This document shows positions 24,796-34,590 of a stretch of 60,919 bases of DNA, piece after piece. Under the pieces are notes generated by a model. The model saw only the letters and a list, made by a program, of their open reading frames with translations. It ran no database searches and had not been told where the DNA came from. The first letter of the stretch is position 1. The number at the start of each line of letters is the position of its first letter. The position numbers and the translations under genes are program-made. The stretch covers positions 1 through 60,919 of the forward strand of contig NZ_JAOART010000123.1 in NCBI RefSeq assembly GCF_025210435.1, in the 5' to 3' direction. This DNA comes from Anaeromicrobium sp. (GTDB lineage Bacteria > Bacillota > Clostridia > Peptostreptococcales > Thermotaleaceae).

Positions 24796-26823
24796 ATGAG
24801 GTTTGGTGATATAGTAGTATCCCTTGCAGTAATTGCAGTAGTAGTAATAATTATAATACCAGTTCCCTTAGGAGTACTAGACTTTTTACTTAGTATGAAT
24901 ATAGCACTGGCCCTATTAATACTACTAATTTCCATATATAATAAGGAACCATTGCAGTTTGCAATATTTCCATCCATGTTATTGTTAACTACATTGCTTA
25001 GGTTATCTTTAAATATTTCAACTACTAGGATGATATTATCTAAAGGAAATGCAGGAGATGTAATTGAGGCCTTTGGTGAGTTTGTTATAGGTGGAAATGC
25101 CGTTGTTGGTTTTATCATATTCTTGATCATTGTTATTATACAATTTATGGTAATTACCAAGGGTGCAGAAAGGGTTTCAGAAGTCTCAGCAAGATTTACC
25201 CTTGATGCAATGCCGGGAAAGCAAATGTCTATCGATGCAGATTTAAATTCAGGCATAATAACAGAAGCTGATGCAAGGGGTAGAAGAGAAAAAATTCAAA
25301 GGGAAGCTGATTTTTACGGAGCCATGGATGGTGCAAGTAAATTTGTTAAGGGAGATGCCATAGCGGGAATAATAATCACAGTTATTAATATAGGGGCTGG
25401 GTTTGTTCTTGGTATGTTAGGTGGTGGCCTTAGTTTTCTTGAGGCACTACAAAAGTATACCCTACTAACTGTAGGAGACGGATTAGTAAGTCAAATACCA
25501 GCCTTGTTAATATCTACGGCAGCAGGTATTGTAGTAACTAGAGCTGCATCAGATTCTGATTTAGGTAGTGATGTAATTAAACAATTATTTAATCAACCTA
25601 AAATAATGTTCATAGTTTCAGGTGTTTTAATATTTTTAGGTTTTACAGGTTTACCTAAGTTGCCATTATTTGTATTGGCATCGGTTTTCATATATCTTGG
25701 ATTCATATTAAAAGAAACTACAACAGAAGAAATAGAAGAAATGGAGATACAAGAGGAAGGTGATGAAGCTAGTGAAATAAGGAAACCAGAAAATGTAATT
25801 CCTCTTCTTCAAGTAGATCCAATAGAATTAGAGTTTGGATATGGAATAATACCCCTTGCTGATCCAAAGCAAGGAGGGGATTTGTTTGACAGATTGGTCA
25901 TGATAAGAAGACAATGTGCTTTAGAATTAGGTATTGTGGTTCCCATGATAAGATTAAGGGATAATATACAATTAGAGCCTAATGAATATTTAATTAAAAT
26001 AAAGGGGATAGAAATTACTAAGGGTAAGATTATGTTTGATCACTATCTAGCCATGAATTCAGGTATGGCAGAAGGAGATATAGAGGGAATCGATACGATA
26101 GAACCAGCCTTTGGTTTACCTGCCAAGTGGATAGAAGAAAATGAGAGAGAAAAAGCAGAAATATTTGGATATACTGTGGTAGACTCATCCTCTGTAATAT
26201 CAACCCATTTAACAGAGATTGTTAAAAGACATTCCCATGAACTTATTGGAAGACAAGAAGTTAAAATACTTATTGATAATATAAAAGAAAATCATGGAGC
26301 TTTAGTGGATGAAGTCATGCCTAAGGCCATATCTTTAGGAGGAATCCAAAAAGTTCTTTCAAACCTTTTAAGAGAAGGTATATCCATAAGGGATATAGTT
26401 AGTATATTAGAGACTTTAGCAGATTATGCTCCTATTACAAATGATACGGATATGCTTACAGAGTATGTAAGACAGGGATTATATAGAGCCATAACGAAAC
26501 AATTTGTAGAAAATAACATGGCTAAGGTAATAACATTAAATCCAGAATTAGAACAGTCAATAGTAAAATCCATACAACAATCTGAACACGGTTCTTACTT
26601 AAATTTAGAACCATCTTTGGCACAAAGCATACTGAATAAATTAGCCAGAGAAATAGAAAAGGCTACATCTATAGGGGAGCAGCCTATAGTATTAACTTCT
26701 CCTATTGTGAGATTTTACTTTAAAAAGTTAACAGAACAATTAAGTAGTGAAATAGTAGTTCTTTCCTATAATGAAATGGACCCTAAGGTAGAAGTAAGAT
26801 CAATTGGGATGGTGAGTGTATAA
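24796..26823 (+). CDS. flhA: flagellar export gate protein FlhA
   Basis: FlhA is the large gate protein whose cytoplasmic ring docks chaperone-substrate pairs. The 675-residue protein has eight membrane segments in the first half, the highly conserved FHIPEP-family stretch RFTLDAMPGKQMSIDADLN and ADARGRREKIQREADFYGAM, and the cytoplasmic domain from about residue 330. TAGGAGG precedes the ATG. It ends one base before the flhF start, so the two are probably coupled. Confidence 0.98.
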   Translation: MRFGDIVVSLAVIAVVVIIIIPVPLGVLDFLLSMNIALALLILLISIYNKEPLQFAIFPSMLLLTTLLRLSLNISTTRMILSKGNAGDVIEAFGEFVIGGNAVVGFIIFLIIVIIQFMVITKGAERVSEVSARFTLDAMPGKQMSIDADLNSGIITEADARGRREKIQREADFYGAMDGASKFVKGDAIAGIIITVINIGAGFVLGMLGGGLSFLEALQKYTLLTVGDGLVSQIPALLISTAAGIVVTRAASDSDLGSDVIKQLFNQPKIMFIVSGVLIFLGFTGLPKLPLFVLASVFIYLGFILKETTTEEIEEMEIQEEGDEASEIRKPENVIPLLQVDPIELEFGYGIIPLADPKQGGDLFDRLVMIRRQCALELGIVVPMIRLRDNIQLEPNEYLIKIKGIEITKGKIMFDHYLAMNSGMAEGDIEGIDTIEPAFGLPAKWIEENEREKAEIFGYTVVDSSSVISTHLTEIVKRHSHELIGRQEVKILIDNIKENHGALVDEVMPKAISLGGIQKVLSNLLREGISIRDIVSILETLADYAPITNDTDMLTEYVRQGLYRAITKQFVENNMAKVITLNPELEQSIVKSIQQSEHGSYLNLEPSLAQSILNKLAREIEKATSIGEQPIVLTSPIVRFYFKKLTEQLSSEIVVLSYNEMDPKVEVRSIGMVSV

Positions 26824-26824
26824 A

Positions 26825-27949
26825 ATGAAAGTAAAAAGATACATTGGAAAAACTTCATACGAAGCAATGATGAAAGTTAAGGCAGAACTAGGAAGCGATG
26901 CCCTAATATTACATTCTAGAAAAATAAAAAAGTCTGGTTTCTTCGGTATATTTAAAAAGCCACTACATGAAGTAGTGGCTGCCGTTGATGAAGGGAAGAG
27001 CGATCATAAGAACATTAAATATGATAAATTTGTAGTGAATAATCTTAAGGATAAATCTAATGGGAATTTGGGTGAATTAAAGGATAAAATAGAGAATATA
27101 GAAAATATTTTGTCAAATTTTGTTAAAGAAGGAAAAAGCCAAGGGAATGAAGAAGATATAAGTAATAACATGTATATGGAATATTATAATAAGCTAATCA
27201 ATTCAGGACTATCCAAAGGATCAGTAGATACTATGATGAATATTGTAAACAAAAGACTAACCTTTACCAAGGGAAATGAAGAATTTATTAATAAGGGAAT
27301 TGAAAATGTAATAAAGGAAATCTTGGGACAAGTTAAGGAAGATATGGAAATTGAAAAACAAAAGATAATAGTATTTATGGGACCAACAGGAGTTGGAAAA
27401 ACCACCACATTAGCTAAATTAGCAGCAAAATATATAATCAATGAAAAAAAGAAAGTGGGATTTATCACAGCAGATACCTATAGAATTGCTGCTGTTGAAC
27501 AATTAAAAGTATATGCTGAAATATTAAATGTACCTGTTTCAGTAGTTTATGAGCCACAAGAAATTAATGAAGCAATAAGCAACTATGAAGATAAGGATGT
27601 AATTTTGATAGATACTGCTGGAAGAAATCATAATAATTCAGAGCAATTAGAGGAAGTTAAAAAAATAATAGAATTATTAGAAGAACCAGAAATATATTTA
27701 GTTCTTAGCAACACGAGTTCTTACGATAACATGATTCATATAATTGAAGCTTATAAGTTTGTAGAAGATTATAAAATCATAATTACAAAGATAGATGAAG
27801 GTAGGAATTATGCAAATATTTTAAATGCTAAATTATACGCAAAGAAGAATTTATCTTATATAACTAATGGACAAAGTGTTCCAGATGATATAGAGATTGC
27901 TAACGCACAAAAAATAGCAGAAAATATTGTAGGTGGATTTAATGAATGA
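26825..27949 (+). CDS. flhF: flagellar placement GTPase FlhF
   Basis: FlhF is an SRP-type GTPase that sets where and how many flagella form. The 374-residue protein starts MKVKRYIGKTSYEAM (N-terminal B domain), then a linker and the NG domain: G1 GPTGVGKTTTLAKLA, DTYRIAAVEQLKVYA, G3 DTAGRNH and G4 TKIDE. ATG 26825 is chosen from the family start and the purine-rich GGTGAG at 26811-26816; GTG 26816 is less likely. It overlaps flhG by 8 bases, the usual pair. Confidence 0.96.
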   Translation: MKVKRYIGKTSYEAMMKVKAELGSDALILHSRKIKKSGFFGIFKKPLHEVVAAVDEGKSDHKNIKYDKFVVNNLKDKSNGNLGELKDKIENIENILSNFVKEGKSQGNEEDISNNMYMEYYNKLINSGLSKGSVDTMMNIVNKRLTFTKGNEEFINKGIENVIKEILGQVKEDMEIEKQKIIVFMGPTGVGKTTTLAKLAAKYIINEKKKVGFITADTYRIAAVEQLKVYAEILNVPVSVVYEPQEINEAISNYEDKDVILIDTAGRNHNNSEQLEEVKKIIELLEEPEIYLVLSNTSSYDNMIHIIEAYKFVEDYKIIITKIDEGRNYANILNAKLYAKKNLSYITNGQSVPDDIEIANAQKIAENIVGGFNE

Positions 27950-28856
27950 TCAAGCTAAAAGGTTAAGAGATATTATAAAGAAAAAGGATGTAGTAGTAGA
28001 TGGAAATTTTCAATCCTATAATGGACCTAGACATGAGCCTAGAATAATTGCTGTAGCTAGTGGTAAAGGTGGTGTTGGAAAATCAAACTTTACTATAAAT
28101 TTAGGATTAGAACTTATAAACTTAGGGTATAGAGTTACTATAATTGATGCTGATATTGGCTTGGCTAATGTGGATGTGATTTTAGGGGTTATACCAAAGT
28201 ATACCTTAGCAGATGTAATAAATGGAAGAAAAACCCTTAGGGAAGCCATGGTAAAAGGTCCTAAGGGAATAAATCTAATTTCAGGTGGATCTGGACTTAA
28301 AGAACTTATAGATTTAACTGAAAGAGAACTAAGTCCATTAGTAAGAGATTTGGATGAAGTAGGGCAAATTTCTGATTATATTTTAATAGATACGGGTGCT
28401 GGAATAAATAGTACTGTATTATCATTTGTTAGGGCAGCAGAACAAACTATTGTAGTAACAACTCCAGAGCCTACCTCAATTACTGATGCTTATGCATTAA
28501 TTAAAAATATAGCCGTAGACAATTTAAATGATATACGTCTTTTAATTAATCGGGTAGAATCGGAAAATGAGGCTCAAGAGGTATTTAATAAATTAAATAT
28601 TACTAGTCAAAGGTTCCTAAATACTAAATTGAAAAAATTAGGTTTTTTATATGATGATAATATGGTCACAAAGTCAGTAAAGATGCAGAAACCTTTTACT
28701 TTAAGCTATCCTGACTCCACCGTAAGTAAGGGAATTAAAGTAATTGCAAGTAGTATTGTGGATAAAAAGGAAAAGGATAGTTATAAAGCAGGTGGTTTTA
28801 AAAAATTTATAAATAGACTTGTGTCAGGATATAAAAAGGATTTTATCAATAGATAA
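27942..28856 (+). CDS. flhG: MinD-like flagellar number ATPase FlhG (YlxH)
   Basis: FlhG activates FlhF GTPase activity and limits the number of flagella. The 304-residue protein has the deviant Walker A KGGVGKS, the IDADIGLANVD switch segment, LIDTGAGI, and a short amphipathic C-terminus typical of membrane-binding MinD relatives. AGGTGG (27931-27936) lies five bases before ATG 27942. After the stop is a 63-base gap with an inverted repeat. Confidence 0.96.
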   Translation: MNDQAKRLRDIIKKKDVVVDGNFQSYNGPRHEPRIIAVASGKGGVGKSNFTINLGLELINLGYRVTIIDADIGLANVDVILGVIPKYTLADVINGRKTLREAMVKGPKGINLISGGSGLKELIDLTERELSPLVRDLDEVGQISDYILIDTGAGINSTVLSFVRAAEQTIVVTTPEPTSITDAYALIKNIAVDNLNDIRLLINRVESENEAQEVFNKLNITSQRFLNTKLKKLGFLYDDNMVTKSVKMQKPFTLSYPDSTVSKGIKVIASSIVDKKEKDSYKAGGFKKFINRLVSGYKKDFINR

Positions 28857-28857
28857 G

Positions 28858-28904
28858 CACTTAGATAGATTATAAAAGGCTTATATACTTAATAACACTA
28901 AGTG
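28858..28904. repeat. inverted repeat before the PilZ gene
   Basis: CACTTAG (28858-28864) pairs with CTAAGTG (28898-28904), enclosing TATAA/TTATA (28871-28875/28881-28885). It lies in the only gap longer than 50 bases in this part of the operon. No U-run follows. It may be an RNA hairpin that shields the upstream transcript, or chance. Confidence 0.35.
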
Positions 28905-28919
28905 AAGGTAGGTAGAAGT

Positions 28920-29588
28920 ATGATAAACAATCAAATGCCCGAAGTTGGTACTAAATTAGAAATAGAGTTACTAGAAACTTTAAATATAAATAAAAAGGAG
29001 AGACTAATTAGTCAAGTGATAGATACTATATCGGAAAATTGCCTATTAGTAGGTATTCCCATTAGTAAAGGAACTATAAGACCAATTAGTATTAGAGATG
29101 AAATAAAATTAATATACACAAAAAAGGGAACAGGGTTCTATGGATTTAAGGCTCGCGTAATAGATAGGGGAAATAAAGGAAACATACCTTACCTAAAGGT
29201 AATTAAAACTAGTGAAATTGATAAGATCCAAAGAAGAGATTATTATAGGTTAGACATGGTATTAAATGTAGAAATGCATATAAACAATGATAAGGGAGAT
29301 GTTGTTAAAGTAGTAGAGGGATTGTCTAAAGATATAAGTGGTGGAGGCATAAGAGTATTATGTAAGGAACCAGTGCAAAAGGGCACTATTATAGAACTTT
29401 TTATAAAAAATGGAGATAAACCTATTAAAGTTATAGCAAAAGTTTTGAGATGTAATTTGTATGAAGAAATATATTCCCAATATGAAGTGGGATTAGCCTA
29501 TAAGGACATAAGTATTAACAATAGAGAAAGAATCGTAAAATTTATATTTGATGCCCAAAGAAAAATGAGAAAAAAAGGACTGATATAA
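28920..29588 (+). CDS. YcgR-type PilZ protein (c-di-GMP-responsive flagellar brake)
   Basis: A 222-residue protein with an N-terminal YcgR-like beta domain (about 1-95) and a C-terminal PilZ domain (about 100-215). The c-di-GMP-binding residues are visible as QRRDYYRLD and, further on, DISGGGIRV, matching the RxxxR and D/NxSxxG motifs. Homologues slow the motor or release the stator when c-di-GMP is high (YcgR in enterics, MotI/DgrA in Bacillus). ATG 28920 follows GGTAGGTAG; an upstream GTG at 28902 is less likely. It lies between flhG and cheB. Confidence 0.9.
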   Translation: MINNQMPEVGTKLEIELLETLNINKKERLISQVIDTISENCLLVGIPISKGTIRPISIRDEIKLIYTKKGTGFYGFKARVIDRGNKGNIPYLKVIKTSEIDKIQRRDYYRLDMVLNVEMHINNDKGDVVKVVEGLSKDISGGGIRVLCKEPVQKGTIIELFIKNGDKPIKVIAKVLRCNLYEEIYSQYEVGLAYKDISINNRERIVKFIFDAQRKMRKKGLI

Positions 29589-30680
29589 ATGAGGAAGAAG
29601 AGAGTGCTAATAGTAGATGATTCTGCATTCATGAGAAGAATATTATCAGACATTATAAACTCAAATGAAGGTTTAGAAGTGATTGAAATAGCGAAAAATG
29701 GTAAAGAAGCCACAGCTAAATTAGAAAAACTTCAGGTAGATGTGGTAACTATGGATGTGGAAATGCCCATAATGGATGGCATAAAGTGTTTAGAATGGAT
29801 AATGGAAAACAAACCACTACCTGTAGTTATGCTTAGTAGTTTGACTAAGAAGGGGGCTGATGCAACCCTAAAGGCATTAGAGTTAGGTGCTGTAGACTTC
29901 ATAACTAAACCTACTAATATATTTAAAATGAATAATGATGATGTACAAAGGGAAGTTACAGAGAAAATTAAAGTTGCATCCCAGGTTAGGATAGAGAAAA
30001 AAGCTTCAATCAAAAGGGCATACAAAACAAAGGTCAATGGAACTAAAAGTGTACATAAACCAAAGGTACATACTACTAAGGATATACATAAAACATTTAA
30101 TAATAAGTCCAACAAAATTATTGTAGTAGGTACGTCAACAGGTGGGCCTAGAGCACTTCAATATGTAATACCCGATATACAAAAGAATATTAAGGGTAGT
30201 TTATTAATCGTGCAACATATGCCTCCAGGTTTCACTAAATCCTTGGCCAAGAGATTAAATGACCTATCAGAAATCAGCGTAAAAGAAGCACAAGATAATG
30301 ACATTCTAATGGCAGGATGTGCATATATTGCACCTGGAGATAGACATATGAAGATAAAAAAGGTTGGTGGTAAATATAAAATACAACTTTCACAAGATAG
30401 GCCCGTTTCTGGACATAGACCTTCTGTGGATGTATTATTTGATTCTGCAGCCAATGAGGTTACTACAGATATGCTAGGAGTAATAATGACAGGTATGGGC
30501 TCTGATGGGGCTAAAGGAATGGTGAATTTAAAGTCAAAGGGAGCCATAACTATTGCACAAGACGAAGAAAGTTGCGTGGTTTATGGAATGCCTAAGTCAG
30601 CTGTGAACTTAGGATGTGTTGATAAAATTGTATCTTTGCAGGATATTGCTGATGAGATAAATAAAATAGTGGGGGTATAG
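29589..30680 (+). CDS. cheB: chemotaxis methylesterase/glutamine deamidase CheB
   Basis: CheB removes methyl groups from chemoreceptors after phosphorylation by CheA. The 363-residue protein has a receiver domain with Asp56 (VVTMDVEMP), a Lys/Thr-rich linker (about 130-172), and the esterase domain with the catalytic triad Ser183 (GTSTGGP), His210 (QHMPPGF) and Asp306 (GMGSDGAKGM). The partner methyltransferase CheR is not in this window. AAAGGA precedes the ATG. It lies three bases before cheA. Confidence 0.97.
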   Translation: MRKKRVLIVDDSAFMRRILSDIINSNEGLEVIEIAKNGKEATAKLEKLQVDVVTMDVEMPIMDGIKCLEWIMENKPLPVVMLSSLTKKGADATLKALELGAVDFITKPTNIFKMNNDDVQREVTEKIKVASQVRIEKKASIKRAYKTKVNGTKSVHKPKVHTTKDIHKTFNNKSNKIIVVGTSTGGPRALQYVIPDIQKNIKGSLLIVQHMPPGFTKSLAKRLNDLSEISVKEAQDNDILMAGCAYIAPGDRHMKIKKVGGKYKIQLSQDRPVSGHRPSVDVLFDSAANEVTTDMLGVIMTGMGSDGAKGMVNLKSKGAITIAQDEESCVVYGMPKSAVNLGCVDKIVSLQDIADEINKIVGV

Positions 30681-30682
30681 TC

Positions 30683-32734
30683 ATGGATATAAATCAATAT
30701 TTAGAAATTTTTATAGAAGAGTCTAAAGAAAATTTACAAAATATGAATGAGGCACTACTAAAATTAGAAAATGATAAAGATGAGATTGAGTTAGTACATG
30801 AGATTTTTAGAGTTGCCCATACTTTAAAGGGAATGTCTGCAACTATGGGTTTCAGTAAAATCGCTCATTTCACCCATGAAATGGAAGATATATTACAATC
30901 TGTAAGAAGTGGTGATGTAAGAGTAACGGATAATATAATCGATGTATTATTTCAGTGTTTAGATGTACTAGAAGAATACATTAACAATATAGTGGAAACT
31001 GGAAGTGAAGGTGATAAGGATTATTCTCACTTACTAGTGAAGCTTCATGAAGCTATAAATCCTGAAAATTCACAAGTTAAAGAGGAAGTAAAAGAAGAAG
31101 TAGCAGCTACTGTGGAGAATATCATGGAACCTGTAGATGAGGATCAATCTTCTAAAAATGGAAAGATAGAAATCGAAATTGATGAATTTACTAAGAACGT
31201 TCTATTAAAATCTGTAAAGGATGGATTTAACTCTTTTAAGTTAAAAATAGAACTAAATCAAAATTGTATGCTAAAATCAGCAAGAGCTTTTATAATATTT
31301 AATACCCTTGAAAAGGATGGGGAAATCGTAAAAGCTAATCCTACTGTGGAAGATATAGAGGATGAAAATTTTGAATATATCTTTGAATTAGTAATCGTAT
31401 CAAAGAGTAATGGAAATGAAATACTAGAAAGAATAAAAAGCATATCTGAAATTGAAAATGTGTATATAGAAACAATAATGGAAAAGGCAGGGGAACCGGA
31501 AAAAGAAAAGGTAAAAGTAGAAAAGAAGAAAGTAGAGCCTAGAAAAACAGTTAAAAAGGAAGGCAAAGCAAAGAGTTCTAAACCTAAATTGGGAAAAACT
31601 GTTAGAGTAGATATAGATAGATTAGATAATTTAATGAATTTGGTAAGTGAATTAATAATAACTAGATCAAGACTTACGGATATGGAAGAAACTACCAAGA
31701 AGCAGGACATGAATGAATCTATAGAATACTTAGAAAGAATTACTACTAATCTTCACGATGCAGTTATGAAAGTAAGAATGGTTCCTATAGAAAGGGTATT
31801 TAATAGATTCCCTAGAATGGTACGAGATTTATCTAAAGAATTAGGAAAAGAGATTTCTTTAATCATGTTAGGAGAAGAAACGGAAGTAGATAGAACTGTA
31901 ATAGATGAAATAGGAGATCCACTAATCCATTTAATAAGAAATTCAATAGACCATGGAATAGAAAATCCAGATGAAAGAGTTAAAAATGGAAAATCAGAAA
32001 TAGGTACGGTTAAGTTAATAGCCTATCCAGATGGTAATAGTGTAGTTATTGAAGTGGAAGATGATGGTGGTGGAATTAACATAAACAAGGTTAAAAATAA
32101 AGCCAAAGATAATGGATTGATCACAGAAGAGCAAATGAGTACTATAGATGATAAGGATGCACTTCAACTGTTGTTTAAATCAGGATTTTCTACTGCTGAT
32201 AAAATATCAGATATTTCAGGACGTGGTGTTGGATTAGATGTAGTAAAAACGAAGATAGAATCTTTAGGTGGAGCCGTAGAAGTTCAAAGTACAAGGCTTA
32301 AAGGATCAAAATTTGTTATTAGATTACCTTTAACTTTAGCAATTATACAAGCTTTATTAGTTAATGTGGGAGAAGAAAAATACGCAATAGCATTAAACTC
32401 TATCAAAGAGATTATAACTATTAAATCACAAAATATAAGAAAAATACAAGAACAAGAAGTTGTTTTATATAGGGATACTACCCTTCCACTTTTAAGAATG
32501 GAAAAAATATTAGATGTAAATACCAGTGAAGAAAATAAAGAAGATTTAATTGTAGTTGTGGTTAAAAAGGGAGAACAGGTGGCTGGATTTATTGTGGATG
32601 GTCTTATTGGTCAACAAGAAATTGTTATAAAATCATTAGGAAAGTTTTTATCAGGAATTAATATTATAGCTGGAGCTACTATTTTAGGTAATGGTCAAGT
32701 AGCGTTGATTGTTGATACTAATTCATTACTATAA
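30683..32734 (+). CDS. cheA: chemotaxis histidine kinase CheA
   Basis: CheA couples chemoreceptors to CheY and CheB by phosphotransfer. In order, the 683-residue protein has the Hpt domain with His46 (RVAHTLKGMSATMGF), a P2 CheY-binding domain (about 165-255), a Lys-rich linker, the dimerisation helices (RVDIDRLDNLMNLVSELI), the ATPase domain with RNSIDHGIE (N box), EDDGGGI (G1) and GRGVGLDVVK (G2), and the CheW-like domain at the end. All catalytic motifs are present. Confidence 0.98.
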   Translation: MDINQYLEIFIEESKENLQNMNEALLKLENDKDEIELVHEIFRVAHTLKGMSATMGFSKIAHFTHEMEDILQSVRSGDVRVTDNIIDVLFQCLDVLEEYINNIVETGSEGDKDYSHLLVKLHEAINPENSQVKEEVKEEVAATVENIMEPVDEDQSSKNGKIEIEIDEFTKNVLLKSVKDGFNSFKLKIELNQNCMLKSARAFIIFNTLEKDGEIVKANPTVEDIEDENFEYIFELVIVSKSNGNEILERIKSISEIENVYIETIMEKAGEPEKEKVKVEKKKVEPRKTVKKEGKAKSSKPKLGKTVRVDIDRLDNLMNLVSELIITRSRLTDMEETTKKQDMNESIEYLERITTNLHDAVMKVRMVPIERVFNRFPRMVRDLSKELGKEISLIMLGEETEVDRTVIDEIGDPLIHLIRNSIDHGIENPDERVKNGKSEIGTVKLIAYPDGNSVVIEVEDDGGGININKVKNKAKDNGLITEEQMSTIDDKDALQLLFKSGFSTADKISDISGRGVGLDVVKTKIESLGGAVEVQSTRLKGSKFVIRLPLTLAIIQALLVNVGEEKYAIALNSIKEIITIKSQNIRKIQEQEVVLYRDTTLPLLRMEKILDVNTSEENKEDLIVVVVKKGEQVAGFIVDGLIGQQEIVIKSLGKFLSGINIIAGATILGNGQVALIVDTNSLL

Positions 32735-32753
32735 GTTAAAGGAGTAGATATAC

Positions 32754-33194
32754 ATGAGTGAAAATGTGCAATTACTAGAAAATCAATATGTATTATTTGA
32801 ATTAGGAAAGGAATATTATGGTATTGATATTCACAATGTCCAAACTATAGAAAAGGTCATAGATATTACTAGAGTTCCCCATTCTCCAACTTATGTGGAG
32901 GGGGTCATAAACTTAAGGGGTGAAATAATTCCGGTAATAAACCTAAGAACAAGATTAAACTTAGAAAATGTCCAATTAACTAGTGATAGTAGAATAATTA
33001 TAACTAAATGTGACGAAGTTATAGTAGGCTTACTTGTGGACTCATCTTCAGAAGTAATAAAGTTAGATAAAATACAATTAGAAGATGCACCAAAGGTAAG
33101 TGAGAATGTATCAGAAAAAAATATTAAGGCCATAGGAAAGGACAAGGAGAGAATTATAATATTATTGGACATTGAGGGGATTTTACAAAGTTAA
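32754..33194 (+). CDS. cheW: chemotaxis coupling protein CheW
   Basis: CheW bridges CheA to the receptors. The 146-residue protein is a single CheW domain: YVLFELGKEYYGIDIHNVQ, VEGVINLRGEIIPVINLR and the late EKNIKAIGKDKERIIILLD. It follows cheA by 19 bases with AAAGGAG as the ribosome site and is part of the cheBAWCD block. Confidence 0.97.
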   Translation: MSENVQLLENQYVLFELGKEYYGIDIHNVQTIEKVIDITRVPHSPTYVEGVINLRGEIIPVINLRTRLNLENVQLTSDSRIIITKCDEVIVGLLVDSSSEVIKLDKIQLEDAPKVSENVSEKNIKAIGKDKERIIILLDIEGILQS

Positions 33195-33223
33195 GTATTT
33201 TGCTTAAGGAGAGAAATGTAATT

Positions 33224-33841
33224 ATGAAAATGACTTTAGATGAAATAAATAATGTGCAATTAGATGTTTTAAGGGAGATAGGAAATATAGGTGCAGGAAA
33301 TGCAACTACAGCTTTAGCTACTATGTTAAATAGAAGAGTAGATATGGAAGTTCCTAAGGTTGATATATTAGAATTTAATGAAGTTACAGAGTTGCTAGGT
33401 GGAGCTGAAAAGAAAATATGTGGCATTAATTTTGATGTGGACGGAGATATAAATGGAAATATAATGTTTTTATTGAATATGGATTCTTCAAAAAGATTAG
33501 CCAATATGCTTATGAATAAGGACGAGGATGGGGAAGAATTAAGCGAGTGGGATATATCTGCATTACAGGAAGTGGGAAATATTTTGTCAGGTGCATATGT
33601 ACGTTCATTAACTAGTTTAACAAAATTAGCCATGAAAATTTCCATTCCTTCTTTAACAGTAGATATGGCAGGAGCAATACTTAGTGTACCTATAATTCAA
33701 TATGGACAAGTTGGAGATAAGGTACTATTGATAGAAACGGAATTAAATGAGGGAGATCACAATATAAAAGGATATTTTTTCTTAATCCCAGATGTACAGT
33801 CCTTTGAAATACTATTAAAGAGTTTAGGAGTGCTAGAATAA
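33224..33841 (+). CDS. cheC: CheY-P phosphatase CheC
   Basis: CheC dephosphorylates CheY-P and binds CheD. The 205-residue protein has two complete phosphatase motifs of the E-x2-N-x22-P type: Glu18/Asn21/Pro44 and Glu116/Asn119/Pro142. ATG 33224 is chosen with AAGGAGAG at 33206-33213; the TTG at 33200 overlaps that site. The stop shares a base with the cheD ATG (TAATG), so CheC and CheD synthesis is coupled, which fits their complex. Confidence 0.96.
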   Translation: MKMTLDEINNVQLDVLREIGNIGAGNATTALATMLNRRVDMEVPKVDILEFNEVTELLGGAEKKICGINFDVDGDINGNIMFLLNMDSSKRLANMLMNKDEDGEELSEWDISALQEVGNILSGAYVRSLTSLTKLAMKISIPSLTVDMAGAILSVPIIQYGQVGDKVLLIETELNEGDHNIKGYFFLIPDVQSFEILLKSLGVLE

Positions 33842-34326
33842 TGGGGAAAGTAATTAAAGTGGGAATGGCAGATTTAAATGTGGCAAAGTCAGGGGATAGC
33901 TTAACTACTCTAGGATTAGGTTCATGTGTAGGGATTACTCTATATGATCCAATAAGTAAAGTGGCAGGTATGGCCCATATAATGCTTCCCTCTAGTAAAA
34001 GTATTAAAAATAACAGCAATCCTGCAAAGTTTGCAGATACGGCCATGGATATTTTAATAGATAAAATGATTAGGGCTGGGGCCCGGAAAACCCGTCTTGT
34101 AAGCAAAATTGCAGGGGGAGCCCAAATGTTTTCATTTTCAACTAAAAATGACTTAATGAAAATAGGTCAAAGAAATATAATTGCCACCAAAGACATTTTA
34201 AAAGAAAAGGGAATACGATTAATAGGAGATGATACAGGTGGCAATTTTGGAAGAACCATAGAAATAAGTTCAGATACGGGAATTTTATTCATAAAGACTA
34301 TTGGAAAGGGTACAAAAGAAATATAG
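33841..34326 (+). CDS. cheD: chemoreceptor glutamine deamidase CheD
   Basis: CheD deamidates chemoreceptors and stimulates CheC phosphatase. The 161-residue protein shows the catalytic Cys29 (LGLGSCVGITLYD) and His46 (GMAHIMLPSS), plus the late GDDTGGNFGRTIEI. The overlap with cheC (one base) suggests strict coupling. It ends the chemotaxis block and is followed by a small membrane protein and the sigma factor. Confidence 0.97.
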   Translation: MGKVIKVGMADLNVAKSGDSLTTLGLGSCVGITLYDPISKVAGMAHIMLPSSKSIKNNSNPAKFADTAMDILIDKMIRAGARKTRLVSKIAGGAQMFSFSTKNDLMKIGQRNIIATKDILKEKGIRLIGDDTGGNFGRTIEISSDTGILFIKTIGKGTKEI

Positions 34327-34340
34327 TAGGAGTTGTTTAA

Positions 34341-34574
34341 ATGTTTGCGCTGAAATATCTTCATTATTTTCTTTTAAGTATATTTGTGCTAATTGGAGCA
34401 GTCATAGGTATTGTTAAAAGAATGGAATTTTCTGTATTTGTGAGTAGAGGATTAATATTTTATATAATATTGTTCATTTCTAGTAAGTATTTTGCTAATA
34501 ATATGGTAAAACTGAAAGAAAAAGAACCGTTTGGTCCCTTAGATATGATAGAGGAATATGGGGAGAAGGAATAA
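34341..34574 (+). CDS. small two-helix membrane protein, function unknown
   Basis: A 77-residue protein I do not recognise. It has two predicted membrane helices (about 8-27 and 32-52) joined by a short KRMEFSVFV loop, and an acidic cytoplasmic-like tail (PLDMIEEYGEKE). TAGGAG is the ribosome site. It sits between cheD and the flagellar sigma factor, 14 bases after one and 16 before the other, so it is surely co-expressed with them. A role in motility or in controlling the sigma factor is possible but unsupported. Confidence 0.75.
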   Translation: MFALKYLHYFLLSIFVLIGAVIGIVKRMEFSVFVSRGLIFYIILFISSKYFANNMVKLKEKEPFGPLDMIEEYGEKE

Positions 34575-34590
34575 TCTAGGGGGGATTTTT

